A stretch of 64,000 nucleotides of DNA, taken from the NCBI GenBank assembly GCA_964017195.1, contig OZ024898.1, positions 7,443,294 to 7,507,293 on the forward strand. The letters run 5' to 3'. The notes under the pieces were generated by a model. That model saw only the letters and a list, made by a program, of their open reading frames with translations, was not told where the DNA came from and ran no database searches. Position 1 is the first letter of the stretch, and the number at the start of each line of letters is the position of its first letter. This stretch comes from Siderastrea radians (lineage: Eukaryota; Cnidaria; Anthozoa; Scleractinia; Rhizangiidae). The position numbers and the translations under genes are program-made. Below are positions 50,205-60,868 of the stretch, piece by piece.

Positions 50205-53162
50205 GTAAGTTTCTCGTATTAAATTAATATGTACGTACATGTCAACGGCAGCCGAAAAATGGCCTCCCTTCCTCTCAACAAACATAGTTTATCCCCAGTT
50301 CGCACTAGTGCTTGTAGAACTTGTTTTTTATTTCATGTCTTGAAGGCTGCATGTTTACAAAACTTTGTTTACAGTGTAATTTGCGTTCAATGAGCGTGTA
50401 GCCTTTTACCCTTTGCATGCTATGTACGTTATTTACATGTACCTTGAGATATAAAAGTTTCAACCAAACCGTCTTTCGTCTTTTCAAAAGACTCAAACAA
50501 TTCTTCAGTAAAAGCTCTTCTCCTGTTTGGCTTTCTCCAAGAGCTGGCTTGTACAAAGACTTTGAAGAGAGCATGGTCGGGAATTTTATTTGTGTTTATT
50601 GTAAGTTTATTGTACTTCCTTTATGCGTAAACTGGTTTCATACGTAACCCACACTGGCATCAGGTTTGAATTTTGTCTTTACGGGGATAATCGATTCTCT
50701 ATGAGTTGTTGAGAATAGCAACTCAGTTGCAAATCTAAAACGTAACGCAATACCAACTCTTAGTTTAGCCAAGGGGGATAGTCCTCTCAAATGTCTTTTC
50801 ATTTTTATCTGTAATTTTTTGTTTTGGTTTCGCTCATTCAATGTGAAAGATGGAGAAAGAATTTCATTGTCATAGTAAATAGGATGCGCAGTGGTATACT
50901 TGGCGATCGCAGTTTTGTGAGAATGTTTGAAAAAGGGATATTAAAATGATATTGCATAAATGCGATAAAAACTGTGTGCTTAAAAATACTCTGAAAAGAT
51001 AACTTGAAAGAAAAAATTAAATAAAAATATGTAAGGGTATGTGCAACTGGTTGAGATATTCGAAAAATCGCCGAAAACATGTGACAAAGGGTTAACAAGG
51101 AGATACGTTTCGAGTCAAGATTGTCCCAAAGGTCCACAGAACTATTGAAAGGGATGTCTACTCTGAAGAACTATTAAAAAGGGATATATTGAAGGGCCAG
51201 TGAAGTGTAAGCGTGGTACTCATGCCAGAATGGCGTTATGTACAAGAGGTGCTGCGGGCTTTGTAAGAAATTGTTGTCGTGATAGCAAGATGTTTTATAG
51301 CCAGGTAAACTTAGCTTGATAGAATAGTGTCTGAGGCGTTCGTTTCATTTCTCGCTTCTGCAGGAACTGTTTACCAAGCAAACGCTAGTGACGCTTGGTC
51401 ACAAACTACTACAAGCGTAATTAATGGTTTAAAATGTTGCTCGCGTGTACTGAGTACAGTACTAATTCAGATTTGTTGAATTTGAATTACTAATATTTCA
51501 CTATTTAATTTCCTTTCATAATTTGCGCTTCAGGTGGTTTAACTTTGAGAAAGTTGTTGAGGACTTGGTTGCCAAGAACATTTATTACTTGAACCTCGAA
51601 CAACTTAAAACCATTATCCAGAAACATTGTTTCATTGACAACGAGGATGAAGTGTTCCTTATGTTGAATTTCTATCATGACCTTGGCAAGATTGTCAAAC
51701 ACCGCAGTACAGTAGTCCTACGGTCTGAATGGCTAATTGGAATTTTCAAACAACTTCTAACACATGTTCCTTTTACGGTAAGAAGCAGTTATGTGTGCAT
51801 GTACCAGTCTGCATTAGACTTACGGTAGGAGTGAGAGGAAAGCTCTGTGCAAGACTATTTAACACAGACGCTGGTGAACAATGTAATTTTTTTCTTCTGT
51901 GGAGGTAAACATTAAACATCTAACAACATTTCTGTTTTTCTAATACTGCGTCGAATTCTGCTGTAACTGATAATTAAAACATAGGAATAAATCTGCGAAT
52001 AAAGCTTCAATGGAATCGAGGCAAGAGTACATGGTGTGCTAAAGGTTCGTTCCCTAACTCTTTTTCGTGTATTTCCAAACTTAACTGTTTTCAGTCAGTC
52101 ACCTTTGCTCCAGAAAACGCGTGAGGAGTATTTTGCTTTTCTGAAAAGTCGGTCGTACGGTTTGTTTTTGTGATCATAGTTGGTCGGATGCTTCATACCT
52201 ATCTTCAAAACATTTCCGCACTTAGCCTTTACTGACACGTTTCCTAATATTTTGTTATTTTTATTATTATTTTTTGTCAGAAACTTAAACATTTACCATT
52301 CCGGCTAGAACTGATGAACAGAGGTTTCCTCAGAAAGGAACTTGTTGATGATGTGTTTGCGGAATCTTGTCCGCAAGGTGAAATCAAGGAGGACATCCTA
52401 AACATGATGGAGCAATTCGGTTTAATTGTTAAGTTTGAATCTTCCCTCGGTGACCATTACTTTGTACCTTCTCTGCTGAGGTCGCAACCTGAACAGCTTT
52501 GGAGGATGGAACCTCCGGCTTCAGATCCGTGCCCATTGTATATTCACTTTTCTGGGGGGTTTGTGCCTCATGGTCTCTACTCGCAGCTTGTATCGCGGTG
52601 TAGCAGTTGGTGCACTATGCGTGGATTCAAGCAGCCACCTAACTTGTTCAGTGGGGCATCAGCATTCTTCATTGAGAAGGAGGTCATTCATGTGCTAATC
52701 CTTATCTGTGGGAAACAGCTCATTAAGGTCATCTTGACGAAAATGAAATCAGACATTGATGCCTCATTGGCTGAAAGGGAAGAAGTGACTTGTCTTGTGC
52801 GAATATTCCTGGAAGAAACATTGGAAGATTTGTCATACGAATTTCCCTGGTTACACAACTTGGAGTTTGAGTTGTGCGCCTCATGTCCCTACTGTCAGAA
52901 GGAGCAAGACGCTTGCCATAACCACGGCCAGACCTCCTGTATCCACGAGGACTGCCTGTGCCTTCTTAAAGTTCTTCGAGAAGGGGAACTAATGTACTGC
53001 AGAAAAAGCGTCAGTCATAAGGTACTGACACTCCCCGGGCTGGAAAAGTGGTTCCCAGTCGAAGGTGAGGACATTTTGTCTGTGAAATATGTTTCTCAAA
53101 CTCTTAACAATTCATATAGAGCAAACAAAGGAACGGTGGTTTGGATACCGGATCTTAATTAA
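49370..53162 (+). CDS. ROCO-family GTPase (Roc-COR), three 3' exons
   Basis: Exons 49370-50204, 51534-51777 and 52281-53162 join in phase through AG/GT borders and end at a TAA. The Roc domain shows a P-loop GQYRAGKTS (49474-49500), G3 DFAGQ (49693-49707) and G4 THADK (from 49990). COR follows: WFNFEKVVEDLV, VFLMLNFYHDLGKIV, LRSEWLIGIF, then FGLIVKFE...YFVPSLL. The C-terminal part has a Cys/His cluster (52,875-52,962). ROCO proteins are GTP-dependent molecular switches, often signalling scaffolds (LRRK2, MFHAS1 and pats1 belong to this group). The acceptor-like start (tttctttag|TT) implies an upstream exon, which I did not find, so the N-terminus and any LRR or other domains are unknown. The alternative start at an in-frame codon from 49321 is unconvincing. 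Confidence 0.88.
50205..51533 (+). other. ROCO intron 1, nothing recognised
   Basis: AT-rich, with no repeats that could be assigned and no coding pattern. The second intron (51778-52280) is likewise unremarkable. Confidence 0.6.
51534..51777 (+). CDS. ROCO gene, first COR exon
   Basis: Acceptor gcgcttcag, donor gtaaga. It encodes RWFNFEKVVEDLV through NFYHDLGKIVKHRSTVV and LRSEWLIGIFKQLL, the pattern of the N-terminal COR subdomain (a lLnflhdlG-like block and a dPqWL-like block). Phase 0 at its 3' end. Confidence 0.88.
52281..53162 (+). CDS. ROCO gene, terminal exon: rest of COR and Cys-rich tail
   Basis: Follows ttttttgtcag. It encodes LMNRGFLRKELVDDVF, MMEQFGLIVKFE, YFVPSLLRSQPEQLW, then FVPHGLYSQLVSRCSSW, all as in C-terminal COR subdomains. 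Next a Cys/His cluster (CASCPYCQKEQDACHNHG, then SCIHEDCLC) could bind zinc. The end, WFPVEGEDILSVKYVSQ, is unassigned. A canonical AATAAA at 53663-53668 may be the poly(A) signal. Confidence 0.88.
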   Translation, partial: KLKHLPFRLELMNRGFLRKELVDDVFAESCPQGEIKEDILNMMEQFGLIVKFESSLGDHYFVPSLLRSQPEQLWRMEPPASDPCPLYIHFSGGFVPHGLYSQLVSRCSSWCTMRGFKQPPNLFSGASAFFIEKEVIHVLILICGKQLIKVILTKMKSDIDASLAEREEVTCLVRIFLEETLEDLSYEFPWLHNLEFELCASCPYCQKEQDACHNHGQTSCIHEDCLCLLKVLREGELMYCRKSVSHKVLTLPGLEKWFPVEGEDILSVKYVSQTLNNSYRANKGTVVWIPDLN

Positions 53163-53246
53163 GCCTAAAATTTTGCGAACTTTTTCTTGAATTTCTCCAA
53201 GAATTACGAATGGCTTGAGAAGCCGTATCAAAAACGTTTGGCTCAT

Positions 53247-53326
53247 CAGGTATCCAAACACCTCGAACTCGGGTGTGCCTCGTTTTTTCAACCCACTTCT
53301 CGGTGTTTGGATATCCTGATGAAACA
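53247..53326. repeat. Short inverted repeat downstream of the ROCO stop
   Basis: ATCAGGTATCCAAACACC pairs with GGTGTTTGGATATCCTGAT, about 35 bp apart. AACACTCGCGAGAGTGTTTCAT at 53,465 adds a second palindrome. Possibly a MITE remnant or part of a 3' UTR fold. Confidence 0.6.
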
Positions 53327-53696
53327 CTCTCGTGTTTGATATATTACTTCTCATACTCATAATAAGCATCGCGTTTAAGCAAAGAAATTCGTGAGGGTGA
53401 TAGAGGTTTAGATACCCAGTCTTAACTGTCTTAGATTATGGCGACATTGCTTCTAGAGATATCAAACACTCGCGAGAGTGTTTCATCAGGAAATCCAGCT
53501 CAAAGGAGACTCCGCTCCGCTTTGTTTTTCCAAGTCTTCCCCCTCGAGTACTCGTTATGTTATGGTGAAGGAAGTTTCCAGATGTCATTTATTTTTTTTT
53601 CAAACCTTTCGTTCTTTTTTTGTAGCACTAAACAATTGCAAATGATAATTTTTTGACTAGGTAATAAAATGACAAAATGACTCATACCCCATTTGT

Positions 53697-54985
53697 TTGG
53701 CCCATGAATTTATTTTTGGTGAAACCAGTCTTAGGCCTAGTTTATACGTCGCAGTATCGTCGAATTTAATTCAGACGAATTTAATTCAAGGCCCCTTAAG
53801 CAATTAAATTCGACGATAGTGCGACGTTTAAATGGAATTAAATTCGTCCGGTGAATTAAATTCGTCTTAGACGTTTTACTCGTCTGGGCAGGACGGATAA
53901 AATATCGATAGAGCGTGTTCAGTTTAAACGACGCTCTAACGACGCGTCGAATTAAATGCATATATTATTTTAATGTATTACAGTGCATCACAATGTATGA
54001 AAGGTAATTATCTCGATATAAGAACAGCGCTGATTGGTTTAAAGTACCTTAGTACCCAGGCAATCCTTTTCCGCTCACTCATTTTTTGGCGCGAATTCTC
54101 GAAAACCTGAGAACAAACCGAGCTGCAAACCGAGTTGAACTCAAAATAATACTGAAAATATGACATCATGCCGATAATCTGAGTACACCTTCCAGCGTTC
54201 ATTGTACTAGCGAAGAAATTGTATAATTAAAATCGCCGATGTTCAGGGGACAGTTTGTTTACGCGGTTTTAACAATGAAATAAAAGTCACAGAAGATAAG
54301 AAAAGCAATCAAGATTATCACAAATGAACTGACATCGGTCTAAGCATTGAAACTTAAACGAAAGCTAAGAGAGGACAACGCTTTACAGAGGGAAAAGCGA
54401 ATTTGATTTTCAGATTCTCTGTCCTTTAACCGTTTTTTGTGCTTTGACACGCTCCAGTGACATTGGATATGGTTGTTTTTCAATAGTTCAGAGAATTAAA
54501 TTCGACGTCTAAAACGGACTGTGACATAATGTCGACCTATAGACGAATTTAATGTGAATTAAATTCGTCTGAATTAAATTCGACGTATAAACTAGGCCTT
54601 AAGGAGTCTTTTCTCACGAAAGTTTTAACTCATCTTGTTTCGTCTTATATCGTCTCATCTTATCCTGAAACAACTGTTTCACGTACCTTTTTGATTTTGA
54701 ATTTAAAGTTTATGTTAAAATGTTCGTAATTTTGTGAAACGCCATGGGCTGTGCTCTACAAACACAATTTTTGGCCCATGAATTTATTTTTGATAAAGCC
54801 ATGCAGTCTTATGGAGTCTTTTCTCAAGAAAGGTTTAACTCATCTTGTTTCGTCTTATATCATCTCATCTTATCCTGAAACAACTGTTTCACATACCTTT
54901 TTGATTTTGAATTTAAAGTTTATGTTAAAATGTTTGTACTGAATTTTGTGAAACGCCATGGGCTGTCCTCTACAAACACAATTTT
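53697..54985. repeat. Tandem duplication of about 210 bp, split by a transposon
   Basis: TTTGGCCCATGAATTTATTT starts both unit 1 (53,697) and unit 2 (54,772). After the shared start, unit 1 jumps over the element 53734-54598 and continues as GGAGTCTTTTCTCACGAAAG, matching unit 2 (GGAGTCTTTTCTCAAGAAAG) through to ACGCCATGGGCTGTGCTCTA. The duplication therefore predates the insertion. The region sits just before the second ROCO Walker exon. Confidence 0.85.
53734..54598. mobile_element. Harbinger-like MITE, 865 bp, TTA target duplication
   Basis: Ends GGCCTAGTTTATACGTCG / CGACGTATAAACTAGGCC, with TTA on both flanks (53731-53733, 54599-54601). Subterminal GAATTTAATT phrases recur in both halves. 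Inserted into unit 1 of a tandem duplication, which proves the boundaries. Confidence 0.88.
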
Positions 54986-55124
54986 TGGTACTGAATTTCC
55001 TAGAGAAGCCTCCAGGAGTACTTAACAATATAGCAGAGAACGCTTGTTGTGGCAAAATTTAGTTTTAAATGTTACATTTTTGTGTTGCTTAAATTTAAAT
55101 GATTCATTTCATTTCCTTTTTTAG

Positions 55125-55841
55125 TTCCGAGTGAAATTAGAGCACAAGGACCAAGAGCACAGCTTGCCTATGTAAATGCTTTGAAGAACGGAAAAGTAAA
55201 GGTGTACCGTGCTCGAATCATGCTGATAGGTCAAGATCGAGCGGGAAAGACAAGTTTGAAGAAATCCTTTTTAGGTTTGCCATTTGACCCTAATGAGCAG
55301 AGCACCGACGGGATAGAGATTGACCCATCGAAGTTTGAAATTGACGTTGACAACGTCAAGAATTGGCGGCGCACTGATGAGAAAGTTGGCGTCTCTCAAT
55401 TTGCAGACGATCTCGCAAGAATGGTGGCTGAAAAACTTGACGAAAAGAAAAATGTTCGGGATGAATCAAAAGAGGGAAGATTTCAAAAGCATCAGGTTGG
55501 TACCTTAAAAAAATGAAAATTGTTGGAAATTAAAATCGGTTGGGGGTCTGTTGATGGACATCTTTAACTATCTAAAGGGAAAATGTTCTGGCCTACAGAT
55601 TTTCACTCAAAGTTGTAAAAATTTGGGGTATCAACAAACAGTCAATCTGCTTCTTTTATAAGACTGTTAAGTTCTACATACAGTTTCTTCCGTTTCCATT
55701 TTCCTTTAAAATCGTTAAGGACTACAATTCTTTTTAATCCGACAGCCTGGTCTCCTTGCTGCTGAAGATCTTGAAGAAGAAATAAAGACAGACCAAAGAC
55801 CTCAAGATGAACCACAGGAAGTGAGACCTAAAATAAATCAG
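55125..55841 (+). CDS. Second ROCO-type gene or gene fragment (Walker A half)
   Basis: Exons 55125-55495 and 55746-55841, phase 0 junction. The first begins with the same phase and acceptor as the exon at 49370 and encodes VYRARIMLIGQDRAGKTSLK and LPFDPNEQSTDGIEIDP, nearly identical to the other copy. It then differs: VGVSQFADDLARMVAEKLDE and a Lys-rich end. The second exon gives an acidic linker (PGLLAAEDLEEEIKTDQRP). The P-loop is intact, but the DxxG half of Roc and all of COR are not seen before the window ends, and nested transposons follow from 56,043. It may continue downstream across a long intron, or it may be a decayed partial duplicate. Confidence 0.75.
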
Positions 55842-56042
55842 GTACGTAACCTTTAGGAACCAAAAAATACCCCTTCCCCCACCAAAAAAAAAACAAAAAC
55901 AAAACAAAACAAATCTGACTATCAAACTAAACAGAAACAAGAAAAGCCCAAGGGGCATTTTTCCCGGCCGTTGTGCCCTATCGAGCCCGTACGAACCTAC
56001 GTAACGTAGTTTTGTATTACTAGACCCGGTCGTCGCCATATT

Positions 56043-58664
56043 AGGGACTTTAAGGAGGCTCTTAACAGTTGTTTTGACCTTGGAGTGTATCTTTTGAAAT
56101 CAAAATTTCGCATAGAAGATAAACTTCGATTTCCTTGATACTACACCACCTTTTCAACATATGACCAAAGTTTATTTTTTCACTGGTTTCCTAGCGACAA
56201 CTGTCACCATAGCAACGGTAATGGACAACTCCTCATTTTAAATAATGTCGAATATCTCGAAAACTAGTCAGACACTTAATGACGAAACTTGAACTATTTG
56301 AAATACTCAACCTACACAACTTGTGTGCGAATTTAGAGAAAAATCTGTAAGAGCGTTTTCAAGTAATTCGTGATTCATTTTTTGCGGGATGATTTTGGTC
56401 ATTCCTGTGATTTTCTCCAATATTTCAAGAAAGATAAAACTTAACACTTTCTCTTTTCAGCTGAAAGATCTTTTATGACAGCAAAACATTCTTAATGTAC
56501 ACTGAGCTTCCTAGGTGGCTGAGATTTTAAGATATTTATGTTTAAAAACTGCTAAAATGCAGCACAAATCAGTCAAAAAGTTCGTAATTTGCCTAAATAG
56601 AAATATTTCTAAGCTGCCCTTACAGATTTTTCTCTTAAATTGATTGCCGTTAGAATAATAATTCTTTTTGATGTTCCAGTGAGTTTTAGGCTGAATAAAC
56701 ATTTCGTTTATTAGATAAGAAGGCTGAATCTCGGTCAAGTTTCAGTCGTTATTAACTTTCAACGAGCAACACTTTTATTTTCTTTTTCGTGGTCTATTTC
56801 ATGGTTATTCACGTGCGATGAATACTTATACACGCTGCGCTTGTCTCCTCTCGTGCATTTATAATTCCTTCTCGAAATAATAAAAAATTTTCGTCTTCTG
56901 AGCTTCTTCCTGGAGACTCTTGTCCTTTATTCTTTAAATACTGACTGACGTTTAAGCATTTTTAATTACGGTTTGCATAATGTTAACGCCCACGATGGCA
57001 TTACACTGGGGCCGAAAACTAACGAGAAACAAGCTCAGAAGACGAATTTTTTTTTATTATGAGGATAAATTTTAAATGCACGAGAGGACACAAGCGCAGC
57101 GTGTATAAATATTCATCGCACGTGAATAACCGTGAAATAGACCAGGAAAAAGAAAATAAAAGTGTTGCTCGTTGAACGACTGAAACTTGACCGAGATTCA
57201 ACCTTCTTATCTAATAACAGAAATGTTTATTCAGCCTAAAACTCACTGGAACATCAAAAAGAATTATTATTCTAACGGCAATCAATTTAAGAGAAAAATT
57301 TGTAAGGGCAGCTTAGAAATATTTCTATTTAGGCAAATTACGAACTTTTTGACTGATTTGTGCTGCATTTTAGCAGTTTTTAAACATAAATATCTTAAAA
57401 TCTCAGCCACCTAGGAAGCTCAATGTACATTAAGAATGTTTTGCTGTCATAAAAGATCTTTCAACTGAAAAGAGAAAGTGTTAAAATTTATCTTTCTTGA
57501 AATATTGGAGAAAATTGCAGGAATGACCAAAATCAGCCCGTAAAAAATGAATCATGATTTACTTGAAAACGCTCCTACAGATTTTTCCCTAATTTCGCAT
57601 ACATGTTGTGTAGGTTAAGTAGTTCAAATAGTTCACGTTTCGTCGTAAAGTGTCTGACTAGTTTTCGAGATATTCGACATTATTTAAAATGAGGGGTTGT
57701 CCATTACCGTTGTTATGGTGACAGCTGTTGCCAGGAAACCAGTGAGAAAATAAACTTTGATCATATGTTGAAAACGTGGTGTAGTATCAAGGAAATCGAA
57801 GTTTACCTTCTATGCGAAATTTTGACTTCAAAAGATACACTCCAAGGCCAAAAAACTGTTGCGAGCCTCCTTAAGATACGGTGACTACGGACTACGGACT
57901 ACGGACTACGGTTGGACGCGCGTTTTTCTTTGGCTGAAACAGCGGGCCGAGTACACAACGAGTGGCGTGAAAATGCGAAGTTAAGACCGCAAGCTACAGA
58001 CAACAGACTACGAACGAAGAGCGAAGGTCAACTCTACACTAAACAGGCACAAAATCTCTTTTAAAAGATTCGAGATGCTCTGCTTTTGACTTGTAATCAT
58101 CGCACTGCAATTCAAAATGTAATTGCACGTGAGGCTTGCATGGAAGCTTAATCAAATTTTCAGGGCTCGCTTTTCAAATTACTTCGCTTGCAAAACTACT
58201 TCAGAAGCAAATTTGACATATTTTACTTAATTAATTACTTCTCAACTTGAAGGGAAGCCATTTGTGTCTAGAAAGAGCAAAGAGAAGAGTTGATATTACA
58301 AGCTATATTCAAAGCATCAAATTTAATTTCATTCTGGAAAACAACGCGGCGGTCAAAATCAGTAAACAAAGTAAGCCGTACATTTTTCGCTGTTCTGAGT
58401 TCATAAGCACTTGAAATTGTTCCAAATGCGTATTGGTTTGTAGTTCAAGTGTTACAGTATAAGAACACCTCAATTTTCTAACTTTAGACTACTTTTTCAT
58501 ACCACCTTCAGTTCCTCGTACTACACCACGCTGTACTACGTGAAATCCTTCCACTACGCACCGTCGTGAGCTTGGGACAACAGAACACATATATCTCGTC
58601 CCAGTCCTAAAGTGCCTCCCGTCCGTAGTCCGTAGTCCGTAGTCACCCTATCTTAGAGTCCCTG
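56043..58664. mobile_element. ACTACGG-ended element, split by the TTAA foldback
   Basis: The left end AGGGACT|TTAA is separated from GATACGGTGACTACGG by the foldback. The right end is the inverse CCGTAGTCACCCTATCTTAG followed by AGTCCCT. Joining the left pieces across the insert gives a terminal repeat that matches the right end at nearly every base. Without the insert the element is about 800 bp; its ends carry GACTACG triplets in tandem. Target duplication unclear. Confidence 0.8.
56054..57870. mobile_element. TTAA-flanked foldback element, 1.82 kb, near-complete palindrome
   Basis: TTAA at 56050-56053 and 57871-57874. Ends GGAGGCTC / GAGCCTCC. Arms of about 900 bp each meet near 56,980. 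The arms are still very alike: a 75-codon frame found on both arms (56511-56738 minus and 57187-57414 plus) differs by one residue, so the element is young or under gene conversion. No transposase frame. Confidence 0.92.
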
Positions 58665-58674
58665 TTGACCAGGT

Positions 58675-59270
58675 AAAACGTAGGCACGCAATGCTCTAAG
58701 AGCCGATGACGTTTTGTTTCACAATATTGCTTGATGCTCTCAGTGAAATTAATGTTATTTCAGAAAGTAAAATGTAAACTACAGTTGACCCTTTTATTTT
58801 CCTACTTCTGTCGGTAAATCTCGAATGTAAGTTTTCAGAGCTCATGAGCGGTAAACTTTCGATAGGGTTTTGTGATGATCCGTATGATTTGCTTGACACG
58901 TGACTCGCGTTACGTTGTTTGAATTTCTCGGCCTTCGGTGCATCACCTACGTTCTTCGTACTGGAACAACTATCTATTTATTGAAACAGGAGTCTTTCAT
59001 CAACTGTACGTTCCCTGTATCCACAATATTTTTATTCGAAATCGGTTAAAACTAGCGTTTGTAAACACGACTGAGATAGTTTTATTACCGTATTTATTTT
59101 TCCTGTAGACTGAAGTTCCACTTAATATAGTCGAGAACTTAAGGGATAGAAACTCGTCACATAAATGCCTTCTCGGTTGGTAGCAAAGTCGGCTATAATA
59201 ATTTCCGTCTATTTGCTCCGTATTTCTCCATCACACTTGAAACGAAGCGACCAAAGCGTGCCTATTTGTA
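58675..59270. mobile_element. Partial relative of palindrome Z
   Basis: ACGTAGGCACGCAATGC and GATGACGTTTTGTTTCACAATAT at the left, and AAGCGTGCCTATT at the right, match the outer terminus of Z. Between 58,900 and 59,110 the sequence is collinear (inverted) with 38,730-38,880 in Z (CCACAATATTTTTATTCGAA and following). Confidence 0.65.
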
Positions 59271-59279
59271 TATGAAAAA

Positions 59280-59870
59280 TGATATATAGATCTAGCCAAG
59301 GCTAAAAGTGAGTGGAGCTCCCAGGCAGTAGAATAAGCTGCTGTTCGTTTCTCAAATAATCCTGAAATCGGAGCTTTTTTTGGCTCGTTCTCTTTCAAAT
59401 TATGTGCTCTTAAAAAGCCCTAAAGTGTTCCGAATTGTCCTCCAATATTTTGGGGATCTGTTCTGTGAATCAGAGCTCGAAAGGTCATTCAAGAGCGCAC
59501 TTTATTATTATTATTTTTTCAGTTTCGGGCTTCAAACTGAACGCAAAATTTACTCGTGAGTCACGACCCGCCTTGCTAGGTTTTTGCAATGTTTCCATAT
59601 CTGTCATTTAACCGCCAAGGCTTGTCAAATCTCCTCGCAATATTTGTCTGTTCGCTTGAATGAACTTGAAACGTTGCTAACTTACTCTGAAGTAAATGGG
59701 TTAGCTTTTGGGTTTTCATCGTGTTCGGATGTTAACAAATAACACGAACTGCCAGTAAAAGTCTAGTCAAAAATTTATACTGGTATTTCCCTGGCATTTT
59801 ACTGGGAAAAATTACCCGAAAGAAAGGTTTTTGGGAGCTTCCAAGCACCGCTAAATTATCCAAGGAATAC
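59280..59870. other. No feature recognised
   Basis: AT-rich, no inverted repeat or coding frame that can be supported. Confidence 0.5.
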
Positions 59871-59879
59871 TACGTAAGT

Positions 59880-60620
59880 TTAGCGGTTGCGAAGTATATA
59901 AATTTGGGCGCTTTGAGGGACACACAGAACTATAACTTTCGGAAGCTTATCGCATAAAATAGCTTTATCGTTAAAAAGAAAACTGCTTCGCTTAAAGCTA
60001 ATTGAATAATTGTTAGTTCAATCTCTAACTAGAGACCATTGCGATTGAAAACAAGCCAAACCAAAACATGCTGAAAACTACAAAGAAGACGCAAGTTTTG
60101 CGGCCACGAAGTGTTTAAATTCGGGTGCTTTGAGAAATGCACAGAAGTGTTTTCGGAAGCTTTTCGGACGAAAAACACTTTAAACCGAAAACTGCCTCGC
60201 TTATAGTTACTTGAATAATTTTTATTTCGATCTCTAGCTAGAGACTATCGCGATTGAAAACAGAACAAACGAAAACATGCTGAAAACTTTAACGAAGACA
60301 TTAGTTTTGCGGCTGCGAACTGTATAAATTCGGGCGCTTTGAGAAATGCACAAAACTGTTTTCGGAAGCTTTTCGGATAAAATAGCTTTAAAGCAAAAAC
60401 TGCTTCGCTCATAGTTACTTGAATAATTATTTCGATTTCTAACTAACTTGAGACCGTCGAGATTGAAAACAAACTAAACCAAACCATGCTAAAAACTAAA
60501 GCATTAGTTTTGAAACCGCGAAGTGTTTAAATTCAGGCGCTTTGAGAAATGCACAAAATTGTTTTCGGAAGCTTTTCGGATAAAATAGGTTTAAACCGAC
60601 GACTGCTTCGCTTAAAAGAT
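59880..60620. repeat. Tandem repeat, four units of about 202-216 bp
   Basis: The phrase (T/G)TTTAAATTCGGGCGCTTTG or TATAAATTTGGGCGCTTTG marks units at about 59,897, 60,113, 60,323 and 60,525. It is followed in each by TTTTCGGAAGCTTTTCGGA, then CTGCTTCGCTTA and AACCAAAACATGCTGAAAAC. Diverged but colinear. Confidence 0.9.
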
Positions 60621-60868
60621 TATTACTATTGAAAGCTTCTACAAAGAGAAAATCGACAATTGCCCGAAGAGATGGACCCGACAGTCAAAATACAAAACAA
60701 CTATTTGCCGAAATCTCACTGAAGTGATGCTTGTGCAAATTAGAGGCTGCTGTCTTACTTGTTTTCTTTTGTTTGGAAGTCTCATTAGTATGCTGCATAT
60801 AGAGAATACTAATGACTAAGTAGAATTTACTAATGAATGCACAAATTCTCTGTGAATATTTATAGCTA

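Noticed and set aside
56511..57414. Duplicate 75-codon frame as a gene pair
   Set aside because: Both copies are the two arms of one foldback element; no homology to known proteins and no expression signal.
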